64,000 nt of DNA. Origin: Desulfovibrio sp. JY. Lineage in GTDB: Bacteria > Desulfobacterota > Desulfovibrionia > Desulfovibrionales > Desulfovibrionaceae. Position numbers and translations under genes: made by a program. Of this stretch, positions 25,987 to 32,879 are shown piece by piece. Each line of letters starts with the position of its first letter. Position 1 is the stretch's first letter. The DNA lies in contig CP082962.1 in NCBI GenBank assembly GCA_021730285.1, forward strand, positions 1,116,001 to 1,180,000. Reading direction: 5' to 3'. The notes under the pieces are model-generated. The model had not been told where the DNA came from. It saw only the letters and a program-made list of their open reading frames with translations, and did no database searches.

Positions 25987-27141
25987 ATGGCCCACTGCGA
26001 CTGGAACGAAAGCCGCCGGCACGTGCTGTCCCAGGCCCGGCGGATTGTCATCAAGGTGGGCAGCGCGGTGCTGGCCCGGCCCGGCGGCGGCCTGGACGCG
26101 GCCGTGGTGGCCTCCCTGGCCGCCCAGATCGCCGCCCTGGCCAATGCCGGCCGCAAGGTGCTGCTGGTCTCCAGCGGCGCCGTGGCCGCCGGCCGCGAAG
26201 TCCTCGGCCAACACTACGACCCCGCCTCCCTGCCCCACCGGCAGGCCGCCTCGGCCATCGGCCAAAGCCGGCTCATGCATGCCTACGACCAGGAGTTCTC
26301 CCTCCATGGCCGCATCGCCGCCCAGGTGCTCCTGACCCGCGAGGATCTGGACAACCGCGAACGCTACCTCAACCTGCGCAACACGCTGGCCACGTTGTTC
26401 GACCTCGGGGCCGTGCCCGTGGTCAACGAAAACGACCCGGTGGCCATCTCGGAGCTGGTCTACGGCGACAACGACTGCCTGGGCGGCCTGCTCGTCGGCA
26501 CCATCGGCGCGGAACTCTTCGTCAACCTGACCTCGGCCCGGGGCGTGTATGCCCAAAACCCCGACGACCACCCCGAGGCCAAGCCCATGTCCGTCATCGA
26601 GGACATCGCCGGCCTCGACCTGGACGCCCTGTGCGGCACCAAGACCGCGCTCGGCACCGGGGGCATGCATTCCAAACTGCTCGCCGCCCGCCGCGTGGCC
26701 CAACTCGGCGTGCCGACCATGATCCTGGCCGGACGCGAACCCGATGCCCTCACCAGGGCCTTCGCCGGCGAGAAAAATGGCACCTACGTGCCGGCCGGGT
26801 GCAAGCCCATCCCCAGGCGCAAGTTCTGGCTGGCCTACCACCACGAACCCCAAGGCATCCTCATCGTGGACGACGGCGCGGTCGGGGCGCTGCGCGACAA
26901 GGGCAAAAGCCTGCTGCCGGCCGGCATCGTGGACGTGGCCGGCGACTTCACCGTGGGCTCCATGGTGCGCATCACCAGCGTCGACGGCGAATCCATCGGC
27001 GTCGGGCTCACCAACTACGGCGCGGCCGACCTGCGCAAAATCATGGGGCTCAAAAGCTCGCGCCTGGAACAGGTGCTCGGCGAGGCCGCCTACACCGAGG
27101 CCGTGCACCGCGACAACATGCTCATCGACGCGGCGATTTAG
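25987..27141 (+). CDS. proB: Glutamate 5-kinase
   Basis: 384 aa. Phosphorylates glutamate to gamma-glutamyl phosphate, the first step of proline synthesis, and is feedback-inhibited by proline. The amino-acid-kinase domain (about 1-270) shows IVIKVGSAVLARP, LLVSSGAVAAG, and VNENDPV; the C-terminal PUA domain (about 285-370) is present as in E. coli ProB. AAGGAGG nine bases before the ATG fixes the start, although the frame is open upstream. proA is not adjacent. Confidence 0.95.
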   Translation: MAHCDWNESRRHVLSQARRIVIKVGSAVLARPGGGLDAAVVASLAAQIAALANAGRKVLLVSSGAVAAGREVLGQHYDPASLPHRQAASAIGQSRLMHAYDQEFSLHGRIAAQVLLTREDLDNRERYLNLRNTLATLFDLGAVPVVNENDPVAISELVYGDNDCLGGLLVGTIGAELFVNLTSARGVYAQNPDDHPEAKPMSVIEDIAGLDLDALCGTKTALGTGGMHSKLLAARRVAQLGVPTMILAGREPDALTRAFAGEKNGTYVPAGCKPIPRRKFWLAYHHEPQGILIVDDGAVGALRDKGKSLLPAGIVDVAGDFTVGSMVRITSVDGESIGVGLTNYGAADLRKIMGLKSSRLEQVLGEAAYTEAVHRDNMLIDAAI

Positions 27142-27149
27142 TGGAGAAT

Positions 27150-27206
27150 CGGAAGGGGCGTCGCCCCTCCCGAACCCTCCCTACCGGGGGGAATAATTCC
27201 CCCCGG
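27150..27206. repeat. Palindromes after proB
   Basis: GGAAGGGGCG with CGCCCCTCC-like complement (about 27150-27169), then CCGGGGGGAATAATTCCCCCCGG (27184-27206), a perfect 23-base palindrome. They resemble a shortened version of the dispersed hairpin family and lie in the gap between proB and the methyltransferase gene. Confidence 0.6.
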
Positions 27207-27283
27207 CCCCCTTTAACGGGGATTTGGGGGGAGGCGGCTACCGGGAGTCCAGGGAACAACGGCGAGGCACGGGAGGAGCGAGT

Positions 27284-28132
27284 ATGGACAAAGAAGCCAA
27301 GTGTCGGGGCTGGGACGTGTTCGAGGACGACGGGCTCTGCTGCGTGTGCGGCCAGAAAGCCGTTTTCGCGCCGATAAAACCCGGGCACAGCCTGCGCGAG
27401 ACGCGCTGCTCCTCGTGCCGGTCCAGCCGGCGCACCCGCGATCTGGTCCGGGTGCTGGCGCGGCTCTCCGCCGGTCCGAAGGCCAGACTCCTGCCCGAAG
27501 CCCTTGACGCCATGCGGGACTGGCGCGTGTTCGAGGCCCAGGCCGCCGGCCCCCTGCACGAACGCCTGCGCGACCTGCCGCACTACGTCTGCTCGGAATA
27601 CGTGCCCGAACTGACCCGGCCCGGCACCTGCACCCAGACCGGGCTGCGCTGCGAGGACCTGGAACACCTGAGCTTTCCCGATGCGTCCTTCGATCTGGTC
27701 ATCACCCAGGACATCTTCGAACACGTGACCGATCCCTGGCGCGCCTTCGACGAAGTCTGGCGCGTGCTGGCCCCGGGCGGACGACACGTCTTTACCGTTC
27801 CCGTCAACGAGGGCCATTGCACGACGCCCCGTGTCCGCTTCGAAAACGGCAAGCGCCACGACCTGTTGCCGCCCGTGCATCACGGCGATCCCGTGCGCCA
27901 CGGCGGCTCGCTGGTGATAACGGACTACGGCGACGACCTGCCCGCCCTGCTCGGCAAACGCGGCCAGCCCACCGACGTCGCGGTGCACGTGGCCTTCTAC
28001 AAGCCGTCCGAGATGCCGGGGATCATCGAAGGCGACATCCACGCCCTCTACGAAGCGGCCTACAAGGCCGGCGAAAAGGCCGGTTTCCTGCGCTACAACT
28101 CCGTCGTCTTCGTCACCCATAAGCCTCGGTAA
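27284..28132 (+). CDS. SAM-dependent methyltransferase with N-terminal zinc-ribbon
   Basis: 282 aa. GGGAGGAG just before the ATG supports the start. Residues about 17-45 hold CCVCGQK and CSSCRSS, a probable zinc ribbon. A class I methyltransferase core follows: the acidic LRCEDLEHLSFPDASFDLVITQDIFEHVTDP stretch and VWRVLAPGGRHVFTVPV are the motif II-III region of type 11 enzymes; motif I near SEYVPEL is degenerate. Such proteins often modify sugars or lipids of the cell surface. Substrate unknown. Confidence 0.75.
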   Translation: MDKEAKCRGWDVFEDDGLCCVCGQKAVFAPIKPGHSLRETRCSSCRSSRRTRDLVRVLARLSAGPKARLLPEALDAMRDWRVFEAQAAGPLHERLRDLPHYVCSEYVPELTRPGTCTQTGLRCEDLEHLSFPDASFDLVITQDIFEHVTDPWRAFDEVWRVLAPGGRHVFTVPVNEGHCTTPRVRFENGKRHDLLPPVHHGDPVRHGGSLVITDYGDDLPALLGKRGQPTDVAVHVAFYKPSEMPGIIEGDIHALYEAAYKAGEKAGFLRYNSVVFVTHKPR

Positions 28133-28142
28133 GGAGAGGATA

Positions 28143-28180
28143 CCGGGGGGAACCCTTTCTGTAGAAAGGGTTCCCCCCGG
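28143..28180. repeat. Hairpin A half of a composite element split by the IS
   Basis: CCGGGGGGAACCCTTTC arms with a 4-base loop, 11 bases after the methyltransferase stop. The other half (hairpin B) is now at 29718-29756, separated by the insertion sequence. Confidence 0.8.
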
Positions 28181-28276
28181 ACCCCCCTCCCAAATACCAT
28201 GTTGGCCTCGACCCTCAAACTGGCTGATAGTGCCAGTAAATGTGCTCGTAGACACAAACGAGGCGAGGAGACCAAC

Positions 28277-29359
28277 ATGGCAGGACAAGCGTTATCCCAA
28301 CTTCAAGCGTTTGTGGAGGCTTCACAAGGTCGATCTTTTTTTGTCGGATTGGATGTCCATAAAAATAGTTATTTTGTTGCGTTACGTCGGTTTGATGGAG
28401 TCGTCCACACCTTGGTGATGTCGGCGAGCCCGCAGGCTCTGATCGACAAATTGGCCGCGGTGGGCGTCACCGTGGCCATGGCGGCCAGTGAATCCGGGCC
28501 GACCGGATTCACCCTGTCCAGAGCGCTCACAAAGGCAGGGATTCCCAATCTCGTGGCGGCTCCCAGTCGGATTCCCCGCCCCGTGGTCTGGGGCGCAAAA
28601 ACAGACCGGCTCGATTGCGTCAAACTGGCCGATTACGCCGCCAAGGGGATGCTGCGTCCCATCGCCGTGCCGACCGAGGAGCAAGAAGCCCAGAGGAGCC
28701 TGGAGCGCCGACGACACGATCTGGCCGACGACCTGCGTCGTGTGAAACTGCGCATCCATTCCCATCTGCTTTTTTTGGGCCTTACCGAACCACCCAATCT
28801 GAAATACTGGAGCAAGGTCGCTGTAGCATCCCTGCTTAAACTGCCCATGCATCAGGCTGCCCGGTATACGCTGGAAAGTTTTGTGCGGGAGATGCATGCC
28901 ATCACCAGCGAATTGTCCCTCGTTGAACAGCAACTTGAGACAATTTGCCGCCAGGGAGAGCATGACAAAGTCATCAAGTGCCTGCGCACCGTGCCCGGTG
29001 TGGGGCCGCTCATCGCCGCGACCTTCCGTCTGGAGTTGTTTCAGCCGGAACGTTTCAGCCGGGCCGAAGAGGTGACAAGCTATCTGGGACTTGCCCCCAT
29101 GGTGCGCCAGAGCGGCGAGAGCAAGGGCCGGGCCAGGTTACGGCCCGTGGGGCAGACCAAACTGCGAAGTCTTTTAGTGGAGGCGGCCTGGAAATGGCGC
29201 GCACACGATCCGAAGGCTCAGGCCTGGTATCACAAGTTGCTGGGGAAAAGCGGCCTGGCCCAAAAGGCCATCACAGCCTTAGCTCGAAAACTGGCCATCA
29301 TTTTGTGGCGGCTGAGCCTGGAGAAACGAGCGTACCGATTTGAGGCGGTTATGGCGTGA
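28277..29359 (+). CDS. IS110-family DEDD recombinase (copy 1)
   Basis: 360 aa. N-terminal RuvC-like domain (DEDD_Tnp_IS110) with acidic residues Asp26 (GLDVHK), Glu72 (ASESGP), Asp110 and Asp113 (KTDRLD). A coiled-coil linker follows, then the Transposase_20 domain (TVPGVGPLIAATF ... TSYLGLAP) with the candidate catalytic Ser278 in RQSGES. AGGAG lies seven bases before the chosen ATG; the open frame runs 26 codons further upstream to the IS end. Identical in sequence to the copy at 35319. The enzyme acts with a bridge RNA in this family. Confidence 0.95.
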   Translation: MAGQALSQLQAFVEASQGRSFFVGLDVHKNSYFVALRRFDGVVHTLVMSASPQALIDKLAAVGVTVAMAASESGPTGFTLSRALTKAGIPNLVAAPSRIPRPVVWGAKTDRLDCVKLADYAAKGMLRPIAVPTEEQEAQRSLERRRHDLADDLRRVKLRIHSHLLFLGLTEPPNLKYWSKVAVASLLKLPMHQAARYTLESFVREMHAITSELSLVEQQLETICRQGEHDKVIKCLRTVPGVGPLIAATFRLELFQPERFSRAEEVTSYLGLAPMVRQSGESKGRARLRPVGQTKLRSLLVEAAWKWRAHDPKAQAWYHKLLGKSGLAQKAITALARKLAIILWRLSLEKRAYRFEAVMA

Positions 29360-29365
29360 AACGGC

Positions 29366-29608
29366 GGCGGGCGAGGATCACGCCGGCTCTGGGAAGCCCC
29401 GTGCTCCTCGCCCGCCAAGAGGGTATTGCAGCGCCAACAAGGACCTGTGGCAACGAGTAGGGAAGACTGAAAGCCTAACAGCCAACAATTTTTCGGATTG
29501 GTCGCGGAAAAGTCTGGCCGCATGGCGGCGTTTCTCAAATGGCGAAAATCCGAAAACTACCGAATCGGTACTTGGCGCTTCGGGCGCGAATAGGAAACGG
29601 GCGGTTAG
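29366..29608 (+). ncRNA. Candidate bridge RNA of IS copy 1
   Basis: Noncoding stretch downstream of the recombinase. Three hairpins by eye: a 12-bp perfect stem (29366-29377 with 29405-29416); a target loop with stem TTTTCGGATT (29490-29499) and AATCCGAAAA (29547-29556), inner stem GCCGC/GCGGC; and a donor loop with CTACCG (29557-29562) and CGGTTAG. In the target internal loop AAAAGTCT (29508-29515) is complementary to AGACTTTT on the right of the insertion site, and TTTCTCAAA (29531-29539) resembles the left side CTTTCCAAA. In the donor loop ATAGGAAA (29590-29597) equals the IS right end plus core, and GGTA (29567-29570) pairs with left-end TACC. Confidence 0.65.
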
Positions 29609-29717
29609 ACTGCGTCAGCCGGCTTGACTTTGGGCCACATAGGAAAGACTTTTAATAGTTATGTGATGTTGTTCGGACGGTAGCTAAAAAGGTAAAAGAT
29701 TTAGGAAGGGGAGAGCG

Positions 29718-29756
29718 CGAGAGGGGAGAACCCTTTTCAAAGGGTTTCCCCTCTCG
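29718..29756. repeat. Hairpin B half of the IS-split composite element
   Basis: CGAGAGGGGAGAACCCTTTT arms (one or two mismatches), 37 bases before the menA start. Pairs logically with hairpin A at 28143-28180. Confidence 0.75.
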
Positions 29757-29792
29757 CACTTTCTTCGCTTCTTAACTCTTAGGGATCTTACA

Positions 29793-30662
29793 ATGGCGAC
29801 ATTCTCGCAGTGGCTGACCGCCGCGCGGCCGCAGACCTTGCCGGCGGCCCTGGCGCCGGTTGCGGCCGGGACGGGCGCGGCGGCGGCCTTGGACGGGGCG
29901 CATGTCCTGCGGGCGCTTCTGGCTTTGGTTGTGGCCTTGGCGTTGCAGATCGGGGTCAATTACGCCAACGACTATTCCGACGGGATTCGCGGCACCGATG
30001 ACGACCGCATCGGGCCGTTTCGCCTGACCGGTTCCAAGGCGGCAAGTCCCGGGGCGGTGTTGGCCGCGATGTGCCTGTTTTTTGCCGTGGCCCTGGCGGC
30101 CGGCGTCTGGCTTTTGGCGCTGTGCGGCCATTGGTGGCTGCTTGTCGTCGGGGCGGCCTGCATCCCGGCGGCCTGGTTCTACACCGGCGGGAAGCGCCCC
30201 TACGGCTATCGCGGCTATGGCGAGGTGTTCGTCTTCCTCTTTTTCGGGCTCGTGGCCGTGCTGGGCACGACCTACTCCCAGGCGGACCGCATTTCGTTCG
30301 TGGCGCTGTGGGCGGCCATCGGCATCGGCGCATTGGCCTGCGCGCTTCTGGTCACCAACAATTTGCGCGATATCGAAAGCGACGCCAACAGCGGGAAATA
30401 CACCCTGACCGTTCGCCTGGGCGACGGCAAAAGCCGGGCATTTTACCTGGCGCTTGTGGGCGTGGCCTTGCTGATGGTGGTGTTCATGTTGCCGCGCCAT
30501 CCCTGGGCCTGGCTGGTCTTTTGCATGCTGCCGCTGCTCGTGCGCCCGGTGCGCGCGGTGCTTTCCGGCGCGGCGGGCAGCGAGTTGTTGCCGGTGCTGC
30601 GCGATACCGGGAAAATCGAGCTGCTTTACGGCCTGCTCCTCGGTCTGTCGCTTTCCCTGTAA
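29793..30662 (+). CDS. menA: 1,4-dihydroxy-2-naphthoate polyprenyltransferase
   Basis: 289 aa, about eight or nine membrane segments. UbiA-family prenyltransferase that attaches the isoprenoid tail in menaquinone synthesis in the inner membrane. The two Asp-rich motifs are present: NYANDYSDGIRGTDDDR (56-72) and NNLRDIESDANSGKYTLTVRLG in the second half. The N-terminus WLTAARPQTLPAAL matches MenA. Menaquinone is the main quinone in sulfate reducers. The preceding region up to 29643 contains only the split palindromic repeat. It is not linked to other men genes here. Confidence 0.93.
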   Translation: MATFSQWLTAARPQTLPAALAPVAAGTGAAAALDGAHVLRALLALVVALALQIGVNYANDYSDGIRGTDDDRIGPFRLTGSKAASPGAVLAAMCLFFAVALAAGVWLLALCGHWWLLVVGAACIPAAWFYTGGKRPYGYRGYGEVFVFLFFGLVAVLGTTYSQADRISFVALWAAIGIGALACALLVTNNLRDIESDANSGKYTLTVRLGDGKSRAFYLALVGVALLMVVFMLPRHPWAWLVFCMLPLLVRPVRAVLSGAAGSELLPVLRDTGKIELLYGLLLGLSLSL

Positions 30663-30676
30663 GACCGCCTCTGTCT

Positions 30677-30692
30677 GGCCCGGGAATTGCTT
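30677..30692 (+). promoter_or_regulatory. Sigma54 promoter for the flagellar gene pair
   Basis: TGGCCCGGGAATTGCT matches the -24/-12 consensus (TGGCACG-N4-TTGCW) with one mismatch and the exact GG-N10-GC spacing. It lies 54 bases before the fliJ ATG. Sigma54 control of flagellar genes is common in this bacterial group. Confidence 0.75.
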
Positions 30693-30745
30693 TACCCGAG
30701 GGCAGTGACGGAAAACCGGCGTCCGCGCCGTACTGACGGGGATCC

Positions 30746-31189
30746 ATGGCCAAGCCCTTTCGATTCAACCTCGAACGCATCCTGGACATCCGCACCCAAT
30801 TCGAGGAGCGGGCCAGGATGGAGCTTGGCAAGGCCATTGCCGCCCATCAGGCGGGGGAGCGCGAGGTGAACCGGCTCATAAACGAGCTGGCGGCCCGCGA
30901 AGCCTCCATGGCCCAGAAGCAAAACCCGTCGGCCGGGGATTTCTGGCTGTGGCAGGCCTACCGCAAGCGCCTCATGGCCGATATCGCCCAGGCCCGGGCG
31001 CGGCTGGCCGAGCTGGCCGAAGCCCGCGAGCAGGCCCGCCAAAAAGCCGTCGAATGCTCCAAGGACCGCAAGCTGCTGGACAAACTCAAATCGAATAAGG
31101 CCACACGCCATGCCATCGAAGAAAATCTCGCCGAGCAAAAAGAAAACGACGAAATGGCTTCGGTTCGCTACCAGCCGCCGACGGTCTGA
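30746..31189 (+). CDS. fliJ: Flagellar export chaperone FliJ
   Basis: 147 aa, nearly all coiled coil (about 10-130), with the typical N-terminus FRFNLERILDIR. FliJ is a general chaperone and ATPase-linked stalk of the flagellar type III export apparatus, cytoplasmic. Length fits the family. A sigma54 promoter lies upstream. The next gene starts inside it (80-base overlap in another frame), indicating an operon with the MotE-like protein. The rest of the fliF-fliI operon is not nearby. Confidence 0.88.
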   Translation: MAKPFRFNLERILDIRTQFEERARMELGKAIAAHQAGEREVNRLINELAAREASMAQKQNPSAGDFWLWQAYRKRLMADIAQARARLAELAEAREQARQKAVECSKDRKLLDKLKSNKATRHAIEENLAEQKENDEMASVRYQPPTV

Positions 31190-31865
31190 CGCATCGTCCC
31201 GTTTGCTGCTTTTCTGCGAGCGCATAAGCGGCCGCATCGCGCCCCGGGCCACCAAGGTGCTGGGCGTTTTCCTCATGATCGCGGCGGTTAAGCTCGGCGT
31301 GCTGCTCTTCATGGGCCTCGACCTGATGCTGCCCGAACCGCCGACCCGCGTCGCCAGCGTGGCTGCTCCGTCCGTGGGCGCTTCGGCCGTGCGTCTGGCC
31401 CTGCCCGGGCCGGGAGTCGCCCTGGCCCAGCAGGCCCCCGCGGCGCAGCCGGCCGCCGCGCCGGCCAAGCCCGCCGCCACGACCCCCGACGCCCAGGCGC
31501 TGCTCAAGCGCCAGGACGAACTGGACCAGCGCGAACAGGCGCTCAACCAGTTGCAGGCCAACCTCAACGACCGGGTGGCCAAGCTCAAGGAAATGGAAAG
31601 CAATATCAAAAAGATGTTGCAGGAGGCCAAGGGCGTCAAAGACCAGAAGCTCAAGCACCTCATCGACGTCTATTCCAACATGAACGCCAAGCAGGCGGCC
31701 AAGGTGCTGGAGACCCTGGACAACAACATCGCAGTCAGAATTTTGGCGGGCATGCGCGGGCGACAGGCCGGCGACATCCTCAACAACATGGAAGCCAAGA
31801 AGGCGGCCAGCCTGACGGAAATGCTGACCCGGCTGCAACTGCCCCCGAGCGACAACGCATCGTAA
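31110..31865 (+). CDS. MotE/MgtE-N-like flagellar periplasmic protein
   Basis: 251 aa. A basic N-terminus, one membrane segment at about 49-70 (VLGVFLMIAAVKLGVLLFM), a Pro/Ala linker, a coiled coil (about 125-180), and a C-terminal MgtE intracellular-N-like domain (IDVYSNMNAKQAAKVLETLDNNIAVRILAGMRGRQAGDILNNM). This architecture matches MotE, a chaperone for the stator protein MotC, and related flagellar proteins near fliJ. The start lies 80 bases inside fliJ and is uncertain; a start about 50 codons later would remove the basic segment. Confidence 0.8.
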   Translation: MPSKKISPSKKKTTKWLRFATSRRRSDASSRLLLFCERISGRIAPRATKVLGVFLMIAAVKLGVLLFMGLDLMLPEPPTRVASVAAPSVGASAVRLALPGPGVALAQQAPAAQPAAAPAKPAATTPDAQALLKRQDELDQREQALNQLQANLNDRVAKLKEMESNIKKMLQEAKGVKDQKLKHLIDVYSNMNAKQAAKVLETLDNNIAVRILAGMRGRQAGDILNNMEAKKAASLTEMLTRLQLPPSDNAS

Positions 31866-31877
31866 AGGAGCCAGAAG

Positions 31878-32037
31878 CCGGGGGGAAACTTTTCTGAAGA
31901 AAAGTTTCCCCCCGGACCCCCTTTCCAAAGACTTTTATAATAACAGAATGTTATCGATATCCATTTGTATAGATATAAGATTTAGGAAGGGGAGAGCGCG
32001 AGAGGGGAGAACCCTTTTTAAAGGGTTTCCCCTCTCG
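31878..32037. repeat. Dispersed composite palindromic element, uninterrupted
   Basis: Hairpin A 31878-31915 (13 bases after a stop), AT-rich spacer, hairpin B 31999-32037. The sequence CCCCCTTTCCAAAGACTTTT at 31916-31935 is the intact form of the IS insertion site, so this is the best empty-site reference in the window. Confidence 0.85.
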
Positions 32038-32063
32038 CACCCTCTTCTCGTAAAGTTTGTCTG

Positions 32064-32879
32064 ATGACGCGAGTGCGGTTGACGGTCGCCTACGACGGCA
32101 CGCAATTCGCCGGCTGGCAGTTGCAGGCTCCGGGCATGGGGCGCACGGTTCAGGGCTGTCTCGAGGAGGCTCTGGCGCGGTTGTGCGGCGGTGCGGTGCG
32201 GGTGCACGGGGCCGGGCGCACCGATGCCGGGGTGCATGCCGTGGCCCAGGTGGCCCATGTCGACGTGCCGGACGCGCGGGCCGGGTTGCCGTGGCAACGG
32301 GCGCTCAACGCGTTGCTGCCGGACGACGTCTCGGTGGTGGACGCGAGCGTGGTCCCGCCGGATTTCCACGCCCGGTTCAGCGCTTCGGGCAAAATCTACC
32401 AGTATACGCTCTGGACCCGGCCGGGTTCGATTCTGCCCTGGCGGCGGCCGTACGTCTGGGACGTGGGCCGCTTTTCCCCCCTCGATGTCGCGGCCATGGA
32501 CGCCTGCGCCGCGCTTTTCGCCGGCTACCACGACTTTGCCGCCTTTCAGAACGCCGGGTCCTCGGTCAAGACCACGACCCGGCTCGTGCACGGCGTCAGC
32601 CGGCTGCCGCAAACGAATCCCGACGAGATGGTCTGGCGGTTTCACGCCGAAGGATTTCTCAAGCAGATGGTGCGCAACCTCATGGGCGCGCTGGTGGCGG
32701 TGGGCAGCGGTAAAGTTTCGCCCGAGGACATCCGATCCGTATTGACGTTGGGGCAGAGAAGGCTTGCGCCACGCACGGCGCCGGCCGGCGGACTTTGCCT
32801 GATCGCCGTGGAGTACGGAAACGATGGTCGGGGGCATAAGCGACATCTTCTTCGCCAGCCTGGGGCTGACCAGGACTGA
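32064..32879 (+). CDS. truA: tRNA pseudouridine38-40 synthase
   Basis: 271 aa. Converts U38-U40 in the tRNA anticodon stem to pseudouridine. Catalytic Asp54 sits in HGAGRTDAGVHA; YDGTQFAGWQ at the N-terminus and FLKQMVRNLMGALVAVG near the C-terminus are family signatures. Length fits. The next gene starts within its last 56 bases in another frame, so it heads a two-gene operon with the FliD-like protein. The ATG lies 27 bases after hairpin B of the palindromic element. Confidence 0.95.
   Translation: MTRVRLTVAYDGTQFAGWQLQAPGMGRTVQGCLEEALARLCGGAVRVHGAGRTDAGVHAVAQVAHVDVPDARAGLPWQRALNALLPDDVSVVDASVVPPDFHARFSASGKIYQYTLWTRPGSILPWRRPYVWDVGRFSPLDVAAMDACAALFAGYHDFAAFQNAGSSVKTTTRLVHGVSRLPQTNPDEMVWRFHAEGFLKQMVRNLMGALVAVGSGKVSPEDIRSVLTLGQRRLAPRTAPAGGLCLIAVEYGNDGRGHKRHLLRQPGADQD

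Larger units (their letters stand above)
28195..29643 (+). mobile_element. IS110-family (IS1111-like) insertion sequence, copy 1
   Basis: 1449 bp, defined by comparing both copies and uninterrupted repeats. Left end TACCATGTTGGCC, right end GGGCCACATAGG: imperfect subterminal inverted repeats. AAA flanks both ends (28192-28194 and 29644-29646), consistent with a duplicated core and no ordinary target-site duplication. It holds one recombinase gene and a long noncoding 3' region, the layout of IS1111-type members. It interrupts a composite palindromic repeat after the first hairpin. Identical copy at 35035-36483. Confidence 0.9.

Noticed and set aside
28199-28276. Extending the IS recombinase 26 codons upstream
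   Set aside because: The ribosome-binding site and the family N-terminus support the ATG at 28277; the extension would run through the IS left end.
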